Positions 1-4,226 of a stretch of DNA of 5,721 bases are shown piece after piece. The position numbers were made by a program, and so were the translations under genes. Below the pieces are notes generated by a model that saw nothing but the letters and a program-made list of their open reading frames with translations, was not told where the DNA came from and did not search any database. The first letter of the stretch is position 1, and the number at the start of each line of letters is the position of its first letter. Source of the stretch: Comamonas sp. lk (lineage in GTDB: Bacteria > Pseudomonadota > Gammaproteobacteria > Burkholderiales > Burkholderiaceae_C); NCBI GenBank assembly GCA_945901215.1, contig CAMDKE010000190.1, forward strand, positions 1 to 5,721, read 5' to 3'.

Positions 1-1
1 G

Positions 2-172
2 CTGATTGGCTGGGTGGGCGGCGAAACCCTGGCCAACGACACCATTTTGGCGAACCTGCTACACGACCAAGCCTGGCTGCACCAAGCCAGCCCGTTACTC
101 GGCGCCGCGCTGGTCTTGGCCCTGGGGCGCTGGTTGCAAGGCCGTAAACCCCAGCACGAAGACGCTCTTTGA
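2..172 (+). CDS. C-terminal end of a probable TerC-family integral membrane protein (5' partial)
   Basis: The open frame enters from the left edge and stops at TGA 170-172, giving the last 56 residues of a protein. It starts with a hydrophobic, glycine-rich stretch (LIGWVGGETLAND). A polar loop with HDQAWLH follows, then a final hydrophobic helix (SPLLGAALVLALGRWL) and a short charged tail (QGRKPQHEDAL). This resembles the last two membrane segments of TerC/YjbE-type proteins, which often carry an IGW(V/I)xG motif before a short loop and a terminal helix. TerC-family proteins are inner-membrane proteins linked to metal-ion handling or tellurite resistance; the exact role here cannot be read from a fragment. 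The family call comes from recognising the tail only, so another multi-pass membrane protein is possible. It is followed directly by AT-rich DNA and the pilin promoter region. Confidence 0.6.
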   Translation: MIGWVGGETLANDTILANLLHDQAWLHQASPLLGAALVLALGRWLQGRKPQHEDAL

Positions 173-177
173 AACAT

Positions 178-210
178 ATCAAAAAAACTAAATTTAATGA
201 TTTTTTTGAT
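178..210. terminator. AT-rich inverted repeat after the terC-like gene
   Basis: A perfect 10-bp inverted repeat, ATCAAAAAAA (178-187) against TTTTTTTGAT (201-210), flanks a 13-base loop that itself contains the palindrome TAAATTTA (189-196). It sits 6 bp after the stop codon of the upstream gene. The A-tract/T-tract arms could end transcription in either direction, but the stem has almost no GC pairs, so it would be a weak terminator. Alternatively the A/T tracts act as a bent or UP-element-like region upstream of the pilin promoter. Confidence 0.35.
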
Positions 211-232
211 TTAATAATCTTTTAAGGCGACA

Positions 233-303
233 TTTGCCAAATTCAAATTTACCTAGTTAGAATTACCATGTGCACAGCACAAACGGTATTTTTGCCAAAT
301 TCA
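233..303. repeat. 13-bp direct repeat flanking the first pilin promoter
   Basis: The 13-mer TTTGCCAAATTCA occurs at 233-245 and again, without mismatch, at 291-303, a spacing of 58 bp. The first copy contains the proposed -35 hexamer. The second lies in the untranslated leader just before the ribosome binding site. Such a pair could be a regulator's twin sites or the trace of a small duplication. Nothing else in the sequence identifies a binding protein. Confidence 0.5.
234..263 (+). promoter_or_regulatory. Predicted sigma-70 promoter of the first pilin gene
   Basis: TTGCCA (234-239) matches the -35 consensus at five of six positions. TAGAAT (258-263) matches the -10 consensus at five of six, with an 18-bp spacer. 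The region upstream is very AT-rich (roughly 173-225), which would suit an UP element. Transcription would begin near 270, leaving a leader of about 55 nt before the GTG start at 327. I looked for the sigma-54 element (TGGCAC-N5-TTGC) that drives pilA in Pseudomonas and did not find one with correct spacing. The promoter is a sequence prediction only. Confidence 0.5.
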
Positions 304-316
304 TTTCTTTCTAACC

Positions 317-321
317 GGAGG
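317..321 (+). promoter_or_regulatory. Ribosome binding site fixing the GTG start of the first pilin
   Basis: GGAGG, a near-complete anti-Shine-Dalgarno match, lies 5 nt before the GTG at 327. This placement, together with the canonical Lys-Lys prepilin leader that begins at that GTG, decides the start even though it is not ATG. Confidence 0.8.
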
Positions 322-326
322 TTCTT

Positions 327-803
327 GTGAAAAAAACATTGCAACAGGGCTTTACGCTCATCGAGCTGATGATCGTCGTGGCCATCATCGGCATCTTGGC
401 GGCGGTGGCGCTGCCGGCCTACCAAGACTACATTGCCAAGGCGCAACTCGCCGAGGCCATCACCCTGGCTGATGGCGTCAAGGGCCAGGTGGCGTTGTCG
501 TTTAACCAAGACGGTGTCTGCCCCGCCAATGCCACAGCGGCAGCAGGCAGCATACCTGTGTCCACCGCCATCAGCGGCAAATACATTCTCAGCGTAGCGT
601 CAGCGGGCACGGCTGCTGCCACTGGTGGCTGCACCGTCACATCCACCTTCAAGTCCACCGGCGTCAACACCAAGCTCGTCAGCAAGACCATGGTGTTCAC
701 GTTGGTCGCGGGAACCAACGGCTCGAGCTCCTGGACCTGCGGTTCTGCCATGGACGCATCCATCCTTCCCAAAACCTGCGGCACCATCGCAGCACCTATC
801 TAA
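327..803 (+). CDS. pilA: Type IVa major prepilin, first of two tandem copies (158 aa)
   Basis: This is a pilin subunit of a type IVa pilus, exported to the inner membrane, processed by prepilin peptidase (PilD) and assembled into the fibre. The leader MKKTLQQG should be cut after Gly8, leaving Phe as mature residue 1 and the key Glu at mature position 5 (FTLIE). Residues 9-30 are the hydrophobic N-terminal helix used for membrane insertion and fibre packing. The remainder is a small Ala/Ser/Thr-rich globular domain. Four cysteines are present (65, 102, 138, 151); C138 and C151 probably form the C-terminal disulfide (D-region) loop. The chain ends TIAAPI, without the more usual PKYxPxxCR-like ending seen in the second copy, so this pilin is of a divergent type. 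The Ser-rich run NGSSSW before C138 is a possible O-glycan site for the PglL encoded downstream, which is inference. It starts at GTG with a strong RBS and is bounded by its own promoter and terminator, so it is probably a monocistronic, highly expressed unit. A pseudopilin role is unlikely because the leader, size and neighbours fit a major pilin. Confidence 0.92.
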   Translation: MKKTLQQGFTLIELMIVVAIIGILAAVALPAYQDYIAKAQLAEAITLADGVKGQVALSFNQDGVCPANATAAAGSIPVSTAISGKYILSVASAGTAAATGGCTVTSTFKSTGVNTKLVSKTMVFTLVAGTNGSSSWTCGSAMDASILPKTCGTIAAPI

Positions 804-827
804 AGCGCAGGCCCTTCGCCCGCTTTA
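801..827 (+). other. Small inverted repeat at the end of the first pilin gene
   Basis: TAAAGCG (801-807, beginning with the stop codon) pairs with CGCTTTA (821-827). An inner GGC (810-812) and GCC (818-820) allow a short extra stem. It lies just upstream of the strong terminator and could stabilise the 3' end of the pilin mRNA; no T-run follows it. Confidence 0.35.
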
Positions 828-833
828 CGCCCC

Positions 834-872
834 AGCGGCGCTGCGTTGTCAAACGCAGCGCCGCTTCTTTTT
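834..872 (+). terminator. Strong rho-independent terminator of the first pilin gene
   Basis: A perfect 14-bp stem, AGCGGCGCTGCGTT (834-847) with AACGCAGCGCCGCT (852-865), encloses a GTCA loop and is followed by TCTTTTT. It lies 31 bp after the pilin stop codon. It should separate transcription of the first pilin from the second, implying that each pilin has its own promoter. Confidence 0.9.
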
Positions 873-896
873 GCGCGCCGCCGCACTGTTGCAAAA

Positions 897-908
897 ATGC
901 AATTGCAT
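897..908. promoter_or_regulatory. 12-bp perfect palindrome upstream of the second pilin, possible operator
   Basis: ATGCAATTGCAT is a perfect 12-bp dyad between the first pilin's terminator and the second pilin. It lies about 30 bp upstream of a TAGAAT that could serve as the -10 element. Its position would suit an activator or repressor site, but no regulator can be named from the sequence and a chance palindrome is possible. Confidence 0.3.
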
Positions 909-913
909 AACCA

Positions 914-943
914 TTTCAAGTTTGGTAATTACAACCGTAGAAT
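914..943 (+). promoter_or_regulatory. Weak candidate promoter of the second pilin gene
   Basis: TAGAAT (938-943) is the same -10 hexamer as in the first pilin promoter. The best spaced -35 is TTTCAA (914-919, 18-bp spacer), which matches the consensus poorly. A promoter is expected here because a strong terminator ends the previous unit. A weak -35 would fit dependence on an activator. No correctly spaced sigma-54 element was found. Confidence 0.3.
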
Positions 944-1009
944 GCCGACGTGTGGTAGCCACAGGGGCCGCCGCCAACCGTTGTTCAACTTTATTACCAA
1001 GGGAATCAA

Positions 1010-1552
1010 ATGAAAAAGCATATACAAAAGGGCTTTACGCTCATCGAGCTGATGATTGTGGTGGCCATCATCGGCATTCTGGCGGCGGTGGCGCTGCCGG
1101 CGTATCAGGATTACACGGTGCGGGCAAGGGTCACGGAAGGCATCGTGCTGGCAAATGACTTGAAAGTTATTGTCGGGGAAAACGCCGCGAGCGGCACGCC
1201 CGCTGCCAGTGGCGGGTTCTATGCTGGCCTATCAACGGCAGCGGGTGGCGGAACGCCGTGCGCAGCCGCAGGTACCTGTTCGCTTAATGGTGGTGGCGGT
1301 ATTACCCCCAACGTCACCTCTATTGTCGGCACCACTGCGAACGGGTGGATGACAATCACCTACACCGCACGCGCTGGAAACGGCACGTTGCAACTGAAAC
1401 CATCTACCAACGCTGCGCTTTTGGTGGCAGGAACCATACCAGCTCAAAAAATTGATTGGACCTGCTATGCAGATGACAAGCCCGTAGTTTTCGCTGCCCT
1501 TACAAACACTGCCACTTTATTGCCAAAGTACGCACCTGCTGCCTGCCGTTAA
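1010..1552 (+). CDS. pilA: Type IVa major prepilin, second tandem copy (180 aa)
   Basis: This is a second type IVa pilin subunit, starting at ATG 1010 with a modest AAGGGA ribosome site 5 nt upstream. The leader MKKHIQKG is expected to be cleaved by PilD after Gly8, before FTLIE. Residues 8-35 are identical in protein to those of the first pilin, after which the two sequences diverge completely. The globular part is Gly/Ala/Thr-rich, with a glycine run near residues 79-81 and four glycines at 94-97. Cysteines lie at 84, 90, 152 and 179. C152 and C179 should form the D-region disulfide, and the ending LPKYAPAACR is the canonical C-terminus of many betaproteobacterial PilA proteins. By that criterion this copy is the more typical PilA of the pair. 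It may be an alternative major subunit or a co-assembled one. It is followed at once by a strong terminator and then by the accessory gene tfpZ. Which copy is dominant cannot be told from sequence. Confidence 0.93.
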   Translation: MKKHIQKGFTLIELMIVVAIIGILAAVALPAYQDYTVRARVTEGIVLANDLKVIVGENAASGTPAASGGFYAGLSTAAGGGTPCAAAGTCSLNGGGGITPNVTSIVGTTANGWMTITYTARAGNGTLQLKPSTNAALLVAGTIPAQKIDWTCYADDKPVVFAALTNTATLLPKYAPAACR

Positions 1553-1573
1553 GCCTACAACGCAAGTCACAGT

Positions 1574-1607
1574 CCCCAAGGCCGCGAAAGCGGCCTTGGG
1601 GCTTTTT
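1574..1607 (+). terminator. Rho-independent terminator of the second pilin gene
   Basis: A perfect 12-bp stem, CCCCAAGGCCGC (1574-1585) with GCGGCCTTGGGG (1590-1601), has a stable GAAA tetraloop and is followed by CTTTTT. It lies 21 bp after the stop. Because tfpZ follows within 70 bp without a clear promoter of its own, this hairpin may act as an attenuator that keeps accessory-protein levels below pilin levels. Confidence 0.9.
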
Positions 1608-1664
1608 GGACCCCGCATACGCCACAGCATGCCGACACGACGGGCAAACGAACACATCTTTTTC

Positions 1665-1668
1665 GGAG
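1665..1668 (+). promoter_or_regulatory. Ribosome binding site deciding the tfpZ start
   Basis: GGAG lies 8 nt before the ATG at 1677. The frame stays open upstream to a TTG at 1596, but that codon is inside the terminator stem and has no ribosome site, so the ATG is the start. Confidence 0.7.
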
Positions 1669-1676
1669 CAAACAAC

Positions 1677-2429
1677 ATGAATTTCCGTCTGCGGTGCGCC
1701 ATGTGGCATGCGCTGGGCAGCGCCAGTGTGGCGCTGCTGGTGGCGGCTTTGGTGCTGGGCCTGTGGTACCCGCCGCCCTACGCCATGCTGGCCGGGGGCC
1801 TGGAGTTGCTCGGCATCTTGGTGGGGGTGGACGTGGTGCTGGGCCCGCTGCTCACCGCCGTGGTGGCGCAACCGGCCAAGCCGCGCAAAGGCCTGGCGCG
1901 CGACATTGGCGCCATCGTGCTGGTGCAGTTGCTGGCGCTTGGCTACGGCGTATTTACCATCGCCCAGGCGCGCCCGGTGCACCTGGTGTTTGAGGTGGAC
2001 CGCTTTCGCGTGGTCAGCGCCGCCGACATCGACCCCGCCCAGCTGCCCCAGGCCCCACCCGGCCTGCGCCAGCTGCCCTGGAGCGGCCCCACAGTGATTG
2101 CGGCCCGCCGCCCGCAGGGCAACGAGGAGATGATGCGCAGTCTGGACCTGGCCTTGCAGGGCCAAGAAATATCCCAGCGGCCCGAGCGTTGGGTGGACTA
2201 CGCCAGCCTGGCCGCCGCCGCACTGCAGGCCGCTCGCCCGGTTGCTCTGCTGCGGGCGCACTACCCCGAGGCCGCCGAGCCGGTGCGCGCCGCTGCCCAG
2301 GCCCACGGCTTGGAGCCAAGCAGCTTGCGCTTTTTGCCCGTGGTGTCGCGCAAAGCCAGCGCCGTGGCCCTGCTGGGTGGCCCGCAAGGCCAGGTGTTGG
2401 GCTTTGTGGCGGTGGACGGGTTTATTTAG
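1677..2429 (+). CDS. tfpZ: TfpX/TfpZ-family type IV pilin accessory protein (250 aa)
   Basis: This is an inner-membrane accessory protein of the family encoded beside pilA in many type IVa pilus systems. In Pseudomonas, the related TfpY/TfpZ/TfpX proteins are needed for efficient surface piliation with their partner pilin allele. The N-terminal third carries three hydrophobic segments, about residues 13-32, 36-64 and 77-96. Family hallmarks are visible: WYPPPY (30-35), GGLELLGILVGVDVVLGPLLT (40-60), a short basic loop (KPRKGLARD), a Q-L-x-A-L-x-Y-G stretch (84-91), then ARPVHLVFEVDRFRVV (98-113) at the start of the soluble, probably periplasmic domain. The remainder (114-250) is Pro/Ala-rich and ends GQVLGFVAVDGFI. 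The length is normal for the family. It sits directly after the second pilin, so its natural partner is probably that subunit, or both. The gene is separated from it by a terminator, suggesting expression by read-through or from an unseen weak promoter. Confidence 0.85.
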   Translation: MNFRLRCAMWHALGSASVALLVAALVLGLWYPPPYAMLAGGLELLGILVGVDVVLGPLLTAVVAQPAKPRKGLARDIGAIVLVQLLALGYGVFTIAQARPVHLVFEVDRFRVVSAADIDPAQLPQAPPGLRQLPWSGPTVIAARRPQGNEEMMRSLDLALQGQEISQRPERWVDYASLAAAALQAARPVALLRAHYPEAAEPVRAAAQAHGLEPSSLRFLPVVSRKASAVALLGGPQGQVLGFVAVDGFI

Positions 2430-2445
2430 GGAGCGGCGGGAGCAA

Positions 2446-2577
2446 TCAAACGGCGCTGCGGCGCGCCAAGCCCTTAGCGATAGTGGCGCTCACCAGCTGG
2501 TTTAGGCTCACCCCCGCAGCTTTGGCCTGGTATGGCAGGCGGGAATGAATGCTGCGCGCATACGCACCGCCAGATAA
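2446..2577 (-). pseudogene. Relic of a HicB-type ribbon-helix-helix antitoxin (C-terminal fragment)
   Basis: On the minus strand a frame with no start codon encodes 43 residues ending at TGA (2448-2446). Its core reads SIHSRLPYQAKAAGVSLNQL followed by VSATIAKGLARRSAV. The pattern LHxxLxxxAkxxGVSLNQ(L/x)(V/I)xxxlxxgL is typical of the C-terminal ribbon-helix-helix DNA-binding segment of HicB-family antitoxins, and the preceding SGGAYARS resembles their SGKxxxR strand. An in-frame stop (TGA at 2580-2578) lies just upstream and no ATG, GTG or TTG precedes the motif, so this is a 5'-truncated remnant. Upstream on this strand lies the start of pglL, which leaves no room for the antitoxin's N-terminal domain. 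No HicA toxin is visible. It fills nearly all of the gap between tfpZ and pglL. The call rests on motif recognition by eye and the fragment is short. Confidence 0.55.
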
Positions 2578-2586
2578 TCAGCCGCA

Positions 2587-4197
2587 GTGAACCAGCCGCC
2601 CTCCACGCCCCAGCCCCCAGCCTCTGCGCCCACGGCCCAAGTTGCCATCTGGGCCACGGTGTCGCTGATGGTGCTGCCGTGGCTAAGCCCGTTCACCAGC
2701 GGCCCCAATTCCACCGTGCTGCCGGTGCTGGTGTCCTGGGCCTGTGTGGCTGCCCTGTTGCTGTGGTGGAGCGCGCTGGCCATCACACCGCAGCAGCGCT
2801 TGCGCAGCGTGGCGCTGGCCTGGGCGGCGGCGGCGTGTGCCAACGCGGTGCTGGGTTTGCTGCAGTATTTCGACATCAGCCGCGACTGGGCGCCTTGGGT
2901 CAACCAGCCGGGGCTGGGCCAGGCGTTTGGCAATTTGCGCCAGCGCAACCAGTTTGCGTCGCTGTGCACCATGGGCGTGTGCACGCTGGCGTGGTGGGCG
3001 CAGCAGCGCGGGTCACAGACCTCGCGTGCGGGCGCTTGGGGCCTGCTGGCGCTGGGTGCGCTGCTCGGGGCGGCTAGTGCGGCATCGGGCTCGCGCACGG
3101 GCCTGCTGCAACTGGTGTTGCTGCTGGTGCTGGTTTTGGTTTGGCGCCGCGCCAGCGGGGCGCTTACGCCAGCGGCGCCGCGTTGGCCGCTGAGCCTACT
3201 GGGCGTGGCGCTGGGGGCGTATGTGCTGGCGGCGCTGGTGTTGCCCGGATTGGCCGGGGTGGACGGATCGGTGTTTGGCCGCCTGAACGAGACCAGCGCC
3301 CAGTGCGCCAGCCGCCTGAACTTGTGGCGCAATGTGCTCTACCTGGTGGCGCAAAAACCGCTGCTGGGCTGGGGCTGGGAGGGGCTGAAGTACGCGCACT
3401 TCATCACCCTGTACGACGCGCCCTGGGCCGGGCTGCGCTTTTGCGCGATTTTGGACAACGCGCACAACCTGCCGCTGCATCTGGCAGTGGAGCTGGGCGT
3501 GCCGCTGGCGCTGGCTGCTGTGCTGGCGCTGGGCGCCTGGCTGTGGCGCCACCAGCCGTGGCGCGACACGGTGCCCGAGCGCCAATTGGCTTGGGCGGTG
3601 CTCGGAGCCATTGGGGTGCACAGCTTGCTGGAGTACCCGCTGTGGTACGGCCCGTTTCAGTTGGCGGTGTTGCTGTGCTTGTGGGTGTTGCGCGCCTTCC
3701 CGGCTGAGGTGGGCGCATCCGGTGCGGCAGCAGGCCACGCGCTGGCCGACCTGCGCAGCACCGGCGCCCGCGCCACCCGCTGGGGTCGGCCCGCAGCGGC
3801 CGCCGCCGGGGTGATCGCGCTGGCGCTTGCCGCCGCCGCCCACAGCTACTGGCGCGTAAGCCAGCCCTACCTGGTACCTGGCGCGCGCGCCCCCGCCTAC
3901 CGTATGCTGGCTTGGGACAGCTTGCGCAGCACCTGGCTGTTTGCCCAGCAGGTGGGCTTTGCCGAGCTGGCCCTGACCCCGGTGACTGCGGCCAGCGCGC
4001 CACACGTGTGGGCGCTGGGCCTGCAGGTGCTGCACTTTTCACCCGAACCCATGGTGCTGCAAAAGCTGCTGGACAGCGGCCAACTGCTAGGCTACGACGC
4101 CGACGTCGCGTTTTATGCGCGCCGTTTTGCGGCGGCCTACCCAGACGACTATGCTCGGTGGGTGCAGGCCAGCTGTCAGCGCAGGGGCTGCCCGTAG
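2587..4197 (+). CDS. pglL: PglL-type O-oligosaccharyltransferase, probable pilin glycosylation enzyme (536 aa)
   Basis: This polytopic inner-membrane enzyme of the Wzy_C/WaaL-like superfamily transfers a preassembled, undecaprenyl-linked glycan en bloc to Ser or Thr of periplasmic proteins, classically pilin. About ten or more hydrophobic segments are visible. The N-terminal part has LPWLSPFTSGP (30-40) and GNLRQRNQFASL (115-126), matching the PglL N-terminal signature GNxxQxNxxAxxL. SGSRTG follows at 167-172. The Wzy_C part contains RLNLWRN (243-249), GWGWEG (261-266) and DNAHNLPLHLAVELG (290-304). His293 there is the likely counterpart of the essential loop histidine of PglL/WaaL ligases. 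HSLLEYPLWYGPFQ (345-358) is also diagnostic. Residues about 420-536 form a soluble C-terminal domain (Wzy_C_2-like). The length fits the family. The start is GTG 2587, 12 bp after an in-frame TAA, with no convincing ribosome site; ATG 2668 is an alternative but would remove the first membrane segment. Location after two pilins and tfpZ supports pilin as substrate. Confidence 0.87.
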   Translation: MNQPPSTPQPPASAPTAQVAIWATVSLMVLPWLSPFTSGPNSTVLPVLVSWACVAALLLWWSALAITPQQRLRSVALAWAAAACANAVLGLLQYFDISRDWAPWVNQPGLGQAFGNLRQRNQFASLCTMGVCTLAWWAQQRGSQTSRAGAWGLLALGALLGAASAASGSRTGLLQLVLLLVLVLVWRRASGALTPAAPRWPLSLLGVALGAYVLAALVLPGLAGVDGSVFGRLNETSAQCASRLNLWRNVLYLVAQKPLLGWGWEGLKYAHFITLYDAPWAGLRFCAILDNAHNLPLHLAVELGVPLALAAVLALGAWLWRHQPWRDTVPERQLAWAVLGAIGVHSLLEYPLWYGPFQLAVLLCLWVLRAFPAEVGASGAAAGHALADLRSTGARATRWGRPAAAAAGVIALALAAAAHSYWRVSQPYLVPGARAPAYRMLAWDSLRSTWLFAQQVGFAELALTPVTAASAPHVWALGLQVLHFSPEPMVLQKLLDSGQLLGYDADVAFYARRFAAAYPDDYARWVQASCQRRGCP

Positions 4198-4216
4198 CCG
4201 TTTCTCAACCGTTTTC

Positions 4217-4220
4217 GGAG
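4217..4220 (+). promoter_or_regulatory. Ribosome binding site of the Sel1-repeat gene
   Basis: GGAG lies 6 nt before ATG 4227. The frame is open far upstream through the end of pglL, so this site sets the true start. Confidence 0.7.
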
Positions 4221-4226
4221 TCCGCA

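Noticed and set aside
226..237. Possible sigma-54 promoter (GGCGACATTTGC) upstream of the first pilin
   Set aside because: GG and GC are separated by 8 bp instead of the required 10, and the -24 box does not match TGGCAC.
1596..1676. Upstream extension of tfpZ to a TTG start at 1596
   Set aside because: The TTG lies inside the terminator stem with no ribosome site, and the extra residues do not resemble the family N-terminus. ATG 1677 has GGAG at proper spacing.
1500..2387. Long minus-strand open frame opposite tfpZ
   Set aside because: It is antisense to a recognisable TfpZ protein, begins in the second pilin, and has the His/Gln/Gly-rich composition typical of shadow frames in high-GC DNA.
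2508..3332. Minus-strand open frame opposite pglL (274 codons)
   Set aside because: It is low-complexity Ala/Ser/Pro/Arg and antisense to clear PglL motifs. Only the separate frame at 2446-2577 shows a protein-like motif.
3912..4226. Long upstream extension of the Sel1 frame into pglL
   Set aside because: This part overlaps the conserved end of pglL in another frame and is Gly/Ala/Arg-rich noise. ATG 4227 has its own ribosome site.
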